Shown: positions 1 to 5,222 of the stretch, one piece after another | Layout of the letters: each line of letters opens with the position of its first letter | Numbering within the stretch: position 1 is the stretch's first letter | Assembly (NCBI GenBank): GCA_009777005.1 | Contig: WRMT01000121.1 | Location: 1 to 8,525, forward strand | Source of the DNA: Methanobrevibacter sp. | GTDB lineage: Archaea > Methanobacteriota > Methanobacteria > Methanobacteriales > Methanobacteriaceae | DNA: 8,525 nt | Direction: 5' to 3' | Program-made: the position numbers and the translations under genes | Notes under the pieces: model-generated | Databases searched by the model: none | What the model saw: the letters and a program-made list of their open reading frames with translations, nothing else | What the model was told of the DNA's origin: nothing

Positions 1-118
1 ATAAATTAAAAATAAAAATCACATTCAAAAATAAATATAAAAACTACTTTAAAAAAAAATAAATTAAAAATAAAAATCACATTCAAAAATAAATATAAAA
101 ACTACTTTAAAAAAAAAT
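1..118. repeat. Two perfect 58-bp tandem copies at the window edge
   Basis: Positions 1-58 and 59-116 are identical base for base, and the match runs on to 118 before breaking at 119. Each unit holds the GC-richer core ATCACATTC, then ACTACTTT and a run of nine A (51-59 and 109-117). The array may extend leftward beyond the window. It lies just downstream of the minus-strand RDD gene, so each unit would present a T9 run to that transcript. Perfect identity implies recent duplication or homogenisation. Confidence 0.9.
109..117 (-). terminator. Candidate T9 terminator for the RDD gene
   Basis: Read on the minus strand this is nine consecutive T about 34 bases after the RDD stop codon. T-runs are the typical intrinsic termination signal in archaea. 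A second identical T9 run follows at 51-59 in the other repeat copy, giving a possible tandem terminator. There is no strong GC hairpin, which archaea do not require. Confidence 0.4.
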
Positions 119-150
119 GAATTTAAATAGTTTTTATATTATCATTATTT

Positions 151-564
151 TTAAATAGTTTCTTTTTCAACCACCATTGTTTTTGACCATCGCCCTAAAA
201 TTCTTTCATTTGACTCTCCAATAAGTCTTCCAATTATAAGATCGAAGATAATGGGAATCCAATATAATTTAGATAAATTTCTAATAATAGCTTCCCAATA
301 TGTAATATTTCCTCCATCTTCTGAAACTACCTTTAAATCAAAAATATCTTTTCCAATTGTTCTCCCTTTGTTTGTTTCTAAATAAACAAAATAAAAGATT
401 ATGAAAATTGGTAATAAGTATATAAAATAATTATAAATAATGAATAAAGAGAATGGAACTACAATAGGAAAATATAATATCACAGCCAAAATCATAAAAA
501 TAGCTGATATAACAAACCAATCAATTAAGTAAGCCAACGCCCTTTTTTTAAACATACTTAACAT
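151..564 (-). CDS. RDD family membrane protein
   Basis: Small integral membrane protein of 137 residues with the RDD domain layout; transport roles have been proposed for the family but its function is generally unknown. The first hydrophobic segment opens with RALAYLIDWF, carrying the family Arg (R8) and Asp (D15). A second long hydrophobic stretch lies at about 38-60, then the GRTIGKDIFDLKVV motif (67-80), equivalent to the usual G-x-T-x-GK-x-x-x-x-L-x-VV, then an RN pair near 95 and a weaker third hydrophobic segment near 100-114. The ending ERILGRWSKTMVV matches the family's usual C-terminal strand. I place the start at the ATG at 562-564 because a GGTG ribosome binding site (571-574) lies six bases before it; the in-frame GTG further out is part of that site. 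Its neighbour hypE is on the same strand but 292 bases upstream, so it is probably transcribed alone. Confidence 0.8.
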   Translation of the reverse strand: MLSMFKKRALAYLIDWFVISAIFMILAVILYFPIVVPFSLFIIYNYFIYLLPIFIIFYFVYLETNKGRTIGKDIFDLKVVSEDGGNITYWEAIIRNLSKLYWIPIIFDLIIGRLIGESNERILGRWSKTMVVEKETI

Positions 565-856
565 CAAAATCACCTTTAAATTATAAAAAAAAATTTTAAA
601 TCTTTAATAAACTAAAATATTATTTGAATAAAATAAAAAATATTAAAATGACAATATCCTAAAACTACTTTTTAAAATTTTTTATTAATATTACAAATTT
701 ATTTATTTAAAAATATAAATTTTATTAAGATAATTTATAAAAAGGTAATCAAATTAAGTTTTGGAAATTCTCAAATTTATTTTTAAATTTTTTCTAAATA
801 AGAAAACATATTATAATAATTTATAAAAACCTGCTTATTTAAATATCTATTTAATA
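565..856. other. AT-rich spacer between hypE and the RDD gene
   Basis: Almost entirely A and T. It must contain the RDD promoter and the hypE 3' end. The only recognisable pieces are a weak TATA-like TTTATTAAAG on the minus strand near 602-611 and an AAAACTACTTTTTAAAA stretch near 660 that resembles the ACTACTTTAAAA end of the 58-bp edge repeat. I found no open frame with a ribosome binding site, no RNA gene and no clear terminator for hypE. Confidence 0.6.
571..576 (-). promoter_or_regulatory. Ribosome binding site AAGGTG for the RDD gene
   Basis: The minus strand reads AAAGGTGATTTTG directly before ATG, a good match to the archaeal anti-Shine-Dalgarno (AGGTGAT core). It fixes the start at 564 and rules out the upstream GTG, which lies inside the site. 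Confidence 0.65.
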
Positions 857-1867
857 TTAACAAACTCTTGGAACAGGATCAGCTATTGGGGATTCTAATA
901 TCCTTTGACCACCAACTGCAGTTTCAATTAAAACATGTTTGTCACTTGTAACTTCACCAATAATAGCTGCATCTTTTCCATACTTATTTTTAGAAATAGC
1001 TTTTAAAGTTTCTTCTGCTAAATCTTGTTTTACACCCATTATAACTTTTCCTTCATTAGCTACTTCATATGGATCAATTCCTAACATATCAGAAACTGCT
1101 TTAACTTCTTGTTTAATTGGAATTTCATCATCTTGAAGAATTACACCAAGATTTGATTTAGATGCCATTTCATTAATGGCATTAGCTAATCCTCCTCTTG
1201 TTGGGTCTTTCATAGCTGTAACTCCTCCAATTTCAAGAGCATTTTCAACCATTCCCCAAACAGGAGCTACATCAGATTTCAAATCTGTTTCAAATCCAAA
1301 TCCTTCTCTAAAAGACATTAAAGACATACCATGGTCTCCAACGCTTCCCGTGATTATGATTTTATCCCCTACTTCAAGAGTAGAATCTTTAATAGCTTTT
1401 CCCCTCTCAACAATACCAATTCCTGTTGTTACAATAACCATTTCATCAATCTTATCCTGTTCCATAACCTTAGTATCCCCAGCTACAATAGCTACATCCG
1501 CCTCCATACAAGTTTCATCCATAGATTTGACTATTTTTTCTAAATCTTCAATTGAAAAACCTTCTTTTATAATCATTGCATTGGTAATAGCTAATGGTCT
1601 AGCTCCCATAACAGATACATCATTTATGGTTCCAGCTGCTGAAATTCTTCCTATATCTCCTCCTGGAAAAAATAATGGGTTTATTGTGTGACCATCAGTA
1701 GTAACAACAATTTCATTATCTCCTAAGGGTATAGTAGCTCCATCATCTAAGGCATCTAAACCAATACCTCCATTAACCGATTTTTTAGATAGATTGTTAA
1801 CAATGGTTTCTGAAATTAATTTACCCATTACTTCTCCACCAGCACCATGTGACATTCCAATTTTCAT
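857..1867 (-). CDS. hypE: Hydrogenase expression/formation protein HypE
   Basis: HypE (336 residues) works with HypF in the cytoplasm to make the cyanide ligands of the [NiFe]-hydrogenase iron: HypF carbamoylates the C-terminal cysteine of HypE, and HypE dehydrates it with ATP to a thiocyanate. Visible marks are the N-terminal HGAGGEVM (7-14), the DDGA and TTDGHT segments of the AIR-synthase-like ATP-binding domain, FFPGGDIGR (66-74), VAGDTKVM (128-135), DPTRGG (221-226), and the essential C-terminal PRVC with Cys336 as the last residue. Length is normal for the family. The frame is open ten codons further upstream, but the ATG at 1865-1867 is preceded by AAGGAG at a proper distance and gives the conserved MKIGMSHGAGG opening. 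It stands alone; no other hyp gene is in the window. Methanogens need it for their F420-reducing and other [NiFe]-hydrogenases. Four TAGCTA palindromes overlap its promoter region. Confidence 0.96.
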   Translation of the reverse strand: MKIGMSHGAGGEVMGKLISETIVNNLSKKSVNGGIGLDALDDGATIPLGDNEIVVTTDGHTINPLFFPGGDIGRISAAGTINDVSVMGARPLAITNAMIIKEGFSIEDLEKIVKSMDETCMEADVAIVAGDTKVMEQDKIDEMVIVTTGIGIVERGKAIKDSTLEVGDKIIITGSVGDHGMSLMSFREGFGFETDLKSDVAPVWGMVENALEIGGVTAMKDPTRGGLANAINEMASKSNLGVILQDDEIPIKQEVKAVSDMLGIDPYEVANEGKVIMGVKQDLAEETLKAISKNKYGKDAAIIGEVTSDKHVLIETAVGGQRILESPIADPVPRVC

Positions 1868-1873
1868 AGTTAT

Positions 1874-1879
1874 CTCCTT
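1874..1879 (-). promoter_or_regulatory. Ribosome binding site AAGGAG for hypE
   Basis: The minus strand reads AATAAGGAGATAACT directly before ATG. The AAGGAG core with a spacing of about six bases selects the start at 1867 over the longer open frame reaching 1897. Confidence 0.7.
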
Positions 1880-1906
1880 ATTAAGTATAAAATTCAAATT
1901 ATGTAA

Positions 1907-1955
1907 TAGCTACAATAATAGCTATATTAAATGGATAGCTATTTTTATATAGCTA
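1907..1955. repeat. Cluster of four TAGCTA palindromes upstream of hypE
   Basis: TAGCTA occurs at 1907-1912, 1919-1924, 1936-1941 and 1950-1955, spaced 12, 17 and 14 bases apart. Two copies extend to ATAGCTAT or longer. In sequence this poor in G and C, four copies of a GC-containing hexamer in 49 bases is far from chance. The position over the core promoter suggests an operator, but no regulator is identified. Confidence 0.75.
1944..1951 (-). promoter_or_regulatory. TATA box of hypE
   Basis: TATATAAA on the minus strand, about 77 bases before the hypE start codon. With standard archaeal spacing, transcription would begin near 1921-1924, giving a leader of about 55 bases. The box is flanked or overlapped by TAGCTA palindromes (1936-1941 and 1950-1955), and the predicted start site by another (1919-1924), so a protein bound there could block TBP or RNA polymerase. 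Inferred from sequence only. Confidence 0.45.
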
Positions 1956-2101
1956 TTATACAATTAATAAATATCTGTAAAAATATAAACACTAGTTAAT
2001 ATCTATATCAATTTGCATTATTAAATTTTTTTAGAAAAAATTATTAAAATAAAAAAATTAAGACTAATGTATTAAACCAATTTTATAAATTTATAAGATT
2101 T

Positions 2102-2173
2102 AAAGAAATATAATCTCATATAAAGTTTGAAAGAAATATAATTCCATATAAGGTTTAAAAAAATATAATTTAA
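2102..2173. repeat. 28-bp tandem repeat, about 2.5 units
   Basis: Units begin at 2102, 2130 and 2158 with a period of 28 bases. The shared pattern is AAAGAAATATAAT, then CATATAA and GTTT; the third unit is cut after about 16 bases. A degenerate earlier unit may exist at 2074-2101. The first two full units differ at only a few positions. It lies between the ends of hypE's regulatory region and rps8e. Confidence 0.75.
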
Positions 2174-2348
2174 TAAAAAAAATGAGAATAATAAAAAAAA
2201 TAATAAAAAATATGAAATTAAAAAGCAAAATAAGAAATAAGATTTAATATTTTTCAAAGTAAATAAAAGTTATTATTGGAAAATCAAAGAATAATTCATA
2301 AGTAAGTAAAAGTTACTATTTAATTAGCCAATAATATAAAATGATTTT

Positions 2349-2356
2349 AAAAAAAA
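2349..2356 (-). terminator. T8 terminator of rps8e
   Basis: Eight T in a row on the minus strand, about 18 bases after the rps8e stop codon, followed by more A/T. This is a typical archaeal U-run termination signal and suggests that rps8e is not cotranscribed with hypE. Confidence 0.5.
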
Positions 2357-2373
2357 TAAAATGAATTTAGCTA

Positions 2374-2754
2374 TTAAACGATTAATATACCATTAATAAC
2401 ACCATCTTGACCAGGTCTGGAAGTAACTTTGACTTTTCCAGAGCTAGTTTCAACAATTGCTCCTTTAGTGATGATGTTTCTCCTTACATAATTAGGATTA
2501 GCTTCATTTTCAATAACATTTAAAATTTCAAGTGTTTCAGATTTATTTGAAGAGGGATTAATCACATTTATCTTATTTTCAGTAGCTAATCTTAGTTTTT
2601 CATTTCCTCCACGAGTTCTGATTTTTCTTAAATTTTTATCTCCAATTCTAGTTTCTGCAGGATCTCTACCAAGTTCATATTTCTTTTTCCCGCGATTTCT
2701 AACATCTCTTCCACCAGTTGGCTTTTTTATGGATTTTCCTTGAAATATTGCCAT
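2374..2754 (-). CDS. rps8e: Small subunit ribosomal protein S8e
   Basis: Component of the 30S ribosomal subunit, found in archaea and eukaryotes but not bacteria. The 126-residue product has the usual archaeal length. It starts MAIFQGKSIKKPTGGR, continues with a very basic N-terminal region (about 7-25), has the S8e signature region RTRGGNEKLRLA (46-57), then NPNYVRRNIITKGAIVET (86-103), and ends with the conserved TSRPGQDGVINGIL strand. The ATG at 2752-2754 is preceded by a GAAGGTGA ribosome binding site. The gene diverges from polB2 across a 358-base spacer and has its own TATA box and terminator, so it looks monocistronic. A 15-bp TAGCT-based palindrome lies just upstream of the promoter. 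Confidence 0.97.
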   Translation of the reverse strand: MAIFQGKSIKKPTGGRDVRNRGKKKYELGRDPAETRIGDKNLRKIRTRGGNEKLRLATENKINVINPSSNKSETLEILNVIENEANPNYVRRNIITKGAIVETSSGKVKVTSRPGQDGVINGILIV

Positions 2755-2795
2755 GAATTCACCTTCATTAAGTTTAATTTATGATTTGATAATCT

Positions 2796-2805
2796 TTATT
2801 ATAAA
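2796..2805 (-). promoter_or_regulatory. TATA box of rps8e
   Basis: TTTATAATAA on the minus strand, roughly 45 bases before the start codon. The predicted transcription start is near 2774, giving a short leader that still includes the GGTGA ribosome binding site at about 2759-2763. Confidence 0.45.
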
Positions 2806-2816
2806 AGCTCCCTAAA

Positions 2817-2831
2817 AATAGCTTAGCTATT
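2817..2831. promoter_or_regulatory. 15-bp palindrome upstream of the rps8e TATA box
   Basis: AATAGCT-T-AGCTATT: two perfect 7-base arms around a single central base, about a dozen bases upstream of the rps8e TATA box. It shares the TAGCT half-site with the hypE cluster. The placement fits an activator or repressor site; no regulator is known from this sequence. Confidence 0.5.
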
Positions 2832-2984
2832 ATTTAAAAAAAATTTTTCTAAAAATATTAAAATTATATGAATAAAGAAAAAGAGTCTTTTAAGAATAAT
2901 GATAACAAAATATTAGTTTTTACTCATATATAAACCTTTAATTTTTTAAACTAATAATTATAGTTAATAATTTTATTAACAATT

Positions 2985-3088
2985 AAAAACATAAATTACT
3001 ATTTAACCATTCTAAAAAAATTAATATAAAAAAGCTAAAAACATAAAATACTATTTAATTATCTAAAAATTTAATTTAAAAAGTTATG
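2985..3088. repeat. Imperfect 52-bp duplication in front of polB2
   Basis: Copies start at 2985 and 3037, both opening with AAAAACATAAA-TACTATTTAA and continuing through TCTAAAAA to an A-rich TATA-like end (TTAATATAAAAAAG near 3021-3034, TTTAATTTAAAAAG near 3070-3083). The second copy needs one single-base gap. The result is two candidate TATA elements about 50 bases apart in front of the same gene. Confidence 0.65.
3021..3032 (+). promoter_or_regulatory. Candidate TATA box of polB2
   Basis: TTAATATAAAAA. With usual spacing, transcription would start near 3050. The second copy of the duplicated segment supplies a weaker alternative near 3070-3083, which would give a nearly leaderless mRNA and leave no room for the GGTG site, so I prefer the first. 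Confidence 0.35.
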
Positions 3089-3102
3089 ATTTAGCTAAAA
3101 TT

Positions 3103-3106
3103 GGTG
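3103..3106 (+). promoter_or_regulatory. Ribosome binding site GGTG of polB2
   Basis: GGTG followed by six bases and TTG at 3113. The same bases contain the alternative GTG start at 3104, so the assignment decides between a TTG start at 3113 and an unsupported start further out. Confidence 0.45.
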
Positions 3107-3112
3107 TTATAC

Positions 3113-3799
3113 TTGGAAAATAAAACCCTTGAGCAGGAAAAACTTGAAAAAGAAATTAAAATCCATGTTGATGAATTTTTGGAAAATATTAATTCAGAAT
3201 TACCTGAAAGTATGGAATTAGAGTATGAAGGATTTTATAGAAGGGGTTTTTTTGTTACAAAAAAAAGATATGCTGTAATTGAAGATGGAAATATCATAGC
3301 TAAAGGTTTAGAGCTTGTTAGAAGAGATTGGGCCCCAATAGCTAAAGATACACAGCAATCTATCCTTATATCTATTTTAAAGGATGGTAATGTGGATAAA
3401 GCTGTTAAAACAATAGAAAAAGTTTTAAAAAAGGTGAAATCCAGAAAGATAGAAATGAAAGATCTTATAATTCACACACAGATTACAAAAAAGCTTTCAG
3501 ATTACAAACAAATAGGTCCCCATGTTGTAGCTGCACAAAAATTAGAAAAAAAAGGAATGAAGATTAACAAAGGAACTATTATACAATATGTGGTTGTTAA
3601 AGGGAAAGGAGCTATCAGTCAAAGAGCTGTGCCTTTTGAAGATTCAGAAAATTACACTTATGATGTAGATTATTATATAAACCATCAAATACTTCCAGCT
3701 GTTTCTAGAATAATGAAGTCTTTAGGATATAGTAAAGAACAATTAGCTGAATTAGGAGACAAAGAAAAGCAAAAAACTTTAGATGCTTTTTTTAAATAA
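3113..3799 (+). CDS. polB2: Split B-family DNA polymerase, C-terminal subunit (PolB2)
   Basis: This 228-residue protein matches only the C-terminal quarter of an archaeal family B replicative DNA polymerase: the end of the palm and the thumb. The region ELEYEGFYRRGFFVTKKRYA (about 35-54) carries the conserved K-K-x-Y-A DNA-contacting motif, followed by LELVRRDWAPIAKDTQ (thumb entry, RRDW near 70-73). The last residues, QKTLDAFFK (220-228), form a textbook PCNA-interacting box. The exonuclease domain and the catalytic YxDTDS and SLYPS motifs are absent and must lie on a separate gene, as in Methanothermobacter, where family B polymerase is encoded as two unlinked pieces. The first 30 residues are a charged helix-like addition. 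The start is uncertain: the frame opens with TTG (3101) and GTG (3104), but TTG at 3113 has a GGTG site (3103-3106) six bases upstream. It is a split gene rather than a broken one. Confidence 0.92.
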   Translation: MENKTLEQEKLEKEIKIHVDEFLENINSELPESMELEYEGFYRRGFFVTKKRYAVIEDGNIIAKGLELVRRDWAPIAKDTQQSILISILKDGNVDKAVKTIEKVLKKVKSRKIEMKDLIIHTQITKKLSDYKQIGPHVVAAQKLEKKGMKINKGTIIQYVVVKGKGAISQRAVPFEDSENYTYDVDYYINHQILPAVSRIMKSLGYSKEQLAELGDKEKQKTLDAFFK

Positions 3800-3890
3800 T
3801 CCACCTAAAAAAAAAGACTAAACATAATTAAATAACTTAAAAATAGAATATTATCTTTTTATAAAATTATTAAAAGTTCATTAGGGATTA

Positions 3891-4023
3891 TAATGAATTA
3901 ATAGAAAAACAATTTTCATTATGACCCAGTAGATAACTATAATGAACTAATAGAAAAAATAATTTCCATTATGACCCAGTAGATAACTATAATGAATTAA
4001 TAGAAAAATAATTTCCATTATGA
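3891..4023. repeat. Array of about 50-bp hairpin units between polB2 and the HAD gene
   Basis: Three units start at 3891, 3940 and 3990 (periods 49 and 50); the third stops after 34 bases. Each unit begins TAATGAA(T/C)TAATAGAAAAA and ends (A)TTT(T/C)CATTA, so TAATG and CATTA face each other as hairpin arms. In the first unit the arms are seven bases and perfect (3891-3897 with 3915-3921). Between units lies an identical linker TGACCCAGTAGATAACTA (3922-3939 and 3972-3989), much richer in G and C than the surroundings. It is not a CRISPR array: the linker is conserved and the units are contiguous. Confidence 0.8.
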
Positions 4024-4055
4024 ATATTATATTACTAAAAAAGAGATTAGATTAA

Positions 4056-4067
4056 AAATATAATTTA
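4056..4067 (+). promoter_or_regulatory. Candidate TATA box of the HAD phosphatase gene
   Basis: AAAATATAATTT about 40 bases before the start codon. The predicted transcription start near 4085 would leave a short leader carrying the GGTGGTG ribosome binding site. Located directly after the hairpin array. Confidence 0.4.
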
Positions 4068-4088
4068 TTTAGAATATTTATTTTAATT

Positions 4089-4095
4089 GGTGGTG
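4089..4095 (+). promoter_or_regulatory. Ribosome binding site GGTGGTG of the HAD gene
   Basis: GGTGGTG followed by TGAAA and ATG at 4101. The frame also offers a GTG at 4095, but that codon overlaps the site itself, so ATG 4101 is the better start. Confidence 0.6.
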
Positions 4096-4100
4096 TGAAA

Positions 4101-4781
4101 ATGGATAAAGCCGTGTTTTTTGATATTGATGATACATTATTAGATACTTCTAGCTTTGCTGAGTTAGCAAGGCGTGCAGCCATTACTAAAATGGTTGAAA
4201 ACGGATTACCTTTAAAAAAAAATGAAGCTTATAATTTATTGAAAGAAATTGTGAAGCAAAAAGGATCTAATTACGACAAACACTTTAATTCTTTAACAAA
4301 ACATGTTTTAGGAGAAGAAAACAATTTATTAATAGCTTTAGGGATGACAACATATCATAATGTAAAATTTGCTTTACTTCGACCTTTTCCAAAAACAGAA
4401 CATATTCTAATTTATTTAAAAAGTAAAGGTTACAGATTAGGAGTAATTTCAAATGGTTTAACAATAAAACAGTGGGAAAAATTAATCAGACTAAATTTAC
4501 ACCACTTTTTTGATGAAATCATAACTTCTGAGGAAGTTGGGTATGACAAACCAGACAAGTGTATATTTGAAGAAGCTATTGATAAAATGAATTGTAAAGC
4601 TGAAAAAAGTATTATGGTTGGAAACAAATATGAAGTAGATATTTTAGGAGCAATCAATGCAGGTATGTCAGCTATTTTAGTTAATTCAGCTATACCTGAA
4701 GAAGAAAAACAAAAGATAAAAGATAAAAATATTGATATTAAATCCGTCCCTAATGTTGGAGACTTGGATACAATTTTATAA
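4101..4781 (+). CDS. HAD superfamily hydrolase (phosphatase-like)
   Basis: Cytoplasmic HAD-fold hydrolase of 226 residues, resembling the archaeal family with an alpha-helical cap that is sometimes annotated as a glyceraldehyde-3-phosphate phosphatase; the real substrate cannot be told from sequence. Motif I is FFDIDDTLLD with nucleophile D8 and acid/base D10. The helical cap covers about 16-90. Motif II is in LGVISNG (S117), motif III is the lysine of GYDKPD (K150), and motif IV is MVGNKYEVDILGA, where the first acidic position is Asn (175) and the second is D180. A Mg-dependent phosphoaspartate mechanism is expected for the family. I use ATG 4101 rather than GTG 4095 because of the ribosome binding site. 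It lies 301 bases after polB2 on the same strand, separated by a hairpin array, and converges on gdhA. Confidence 0.85.
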   Translation: MDKAVFFDIDDTLLDTSSFAELARRAAITKMVENGLPLKKNEAYNLLKEIVKQKGSNYDKHFNSLTKHVLGEENNLLIALGMTTYHNVKFALLRPFPKTEHILIYLKSKGYRLGVISNGLTIKQWEKLIRLNLHHFFDEIITSEEVGYDKPDKCIFEEAIDKMNCKAEKSIMVGNKYEVDILGAINAGMSAILVNSAIPEEEKQKIKDKNIDIKSVPNVGDLDTIL

Positions 4782-5222
4782 TTAATTCTTTACTCTAAAA
4801 AAATTTATTTAATTTTATCATAATTATATGTTATATCTTCATTCAAATTCTTAAAAATTAATTAAAAATTTAGAATGTAATTATGCATAAATAAAAATAT
4901 ATTCATTCATTTTAAAAATAAATTAAAAAATACAACATTAAATAATATATAAAAATAAAATATAAATCCTTTAAAAAAAAAATTAAAATTTTGTATTTAA
5001 TAATATATAAAAATAAAATATTTATTTTTTTAAAAAAAATAAGATTAATTAAAAGTATAATGAGAATAATAAGAATTTCAAAAACTATAAAATTTAATTT
5101 TTAAATTAAAAGATTAAAAACTTTTGTAAAAATATTATACTTCATTTTAAAAAAAAAAAAAAAAAATGAAAAAACTTAATTTAAAAAATAAGTTGAACAT
5201 TAATTTTTTCAAATGTTAATAA
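4782..5222. other. Convergent spacer between the HAD gene and gdhA
   Basis: About 90 percent A and T by eye. It includes a 23-base direct repeat, AATAATATATAAAAATAAAATAT-like, at 4941-4963 and 4999-5021 (58 bases apart), a T7 run at 5025-5031 that could stop plus-strand readthrough from the HAD gene, and the gdhA terminator region (5141-5217). No open frame or RNA gene is supported. Confidence 0.6.
5141..5217 (-). terminator. gdhA: gdhA terminator region: three small hairpins and a T18 run
   Basis: Reading away from gdhA on the minus strand there is an inverted repeat AACATT/AATGTT (5196-5201 with 5212-5217), then AACTTA/TAAGTT (5173-5178 with 5189-5194), then an A18 run on the plus strand (5149-5166; T18 in the transcript sense) bounded by TTCATTTT (5141-5148) and AAAATGAA (5163-5170). 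The T18 run alone would be a strong archaeal terminator; the hairpins could stabilise the 3' end. Confidence 0.65.

Larger units (their letters stand above)
1868..2373. other. Spacer between rps8e and hypE
   Basis: This 506-base spacer holds the hypE leader, TATA box and TAGCTA cluster at its left, a 28-bp tandem repeat near 2102-2173, a second short direct repeat (GTAAATAAAAGTTATTA at 2259 and GTAAGTAAAAGTTACTA at 2302), an inverted pair ATTATTGG (2272-2279) / CCAATAAT (2328-2335), and the rps8e T-run terminator. A 61-codon frame on the minus strand (2072-2257) is low-complexity Phe/Leu/Tyr, lies over the repeats and has no ribosome binding site, so I do not annotate it as a gene. Confidence 0.65.
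2755..3112. other. Divergent spacer between rps8e and polB2
   Basis: Holds the rps8e promoter and TAGCT palindrome on the left, and a duplicated promoter-like segment in front of polB2 on the right. In between, a 21-codon plus-strand frame (2868-2933, starting MNKEKESFKNND) has reasonable amino-acid content but no ribosome binding site, so I leave it unannotated. No RNA gene seen. Confidence 0.6.
3800..4100. other. Spacer between polB2 and the HAD gene
   Basis: Contains the polB2 3' end with only a weak T5 run (about 3856-3860) as a possible terminator, then the hairpin-repeat array (3891-4023), and the HAD promoter and ribosome binding site (4056-4095). The long gap argues against simple cotranscription of the two genes unless the array lies within the mRNA. 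Confidence 0.6.

Noticed and set aside
939..1691. Plus-strand open frames of 65, 70 and 171 codons opposite hypE
   Set aside because: Antisense shadows of a clear, full-length hypE; no ribosome binding sites or recognisable domains.
2072..2257. 61-codon minus-strand frame rich in Phe, Leu and Tyr
   Set aside because: Low-complexity translation of AT-rich repeats, no ribosome binding site, overlaps the 28-bp tandem repeat.
2868..2933. 21-codon plus-strand frame MNKEKESFKNND... between rps8e and polB2
   Set aside because: Amino-acid content is plausible, but it has no ribosome binding site and is too short to separate from chance.
3113..3799. Broken or truncated DNA polymerase pseudogene
   Set aside because: The frame is intact with conserved motifs and a terminal PCNA-binding box, and a split polymerase of this form is normal in Methanobacteriales.
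3891..4023. CRISPR-like array
   Set aside because: The supposed spacers are identical between units and there are fewer than three full units; no cas genes nearby.
4430..4657. 75-codon minus-strand frame inside the HAD gene
   Set aside because: Antisense shadow of a well supported gene.
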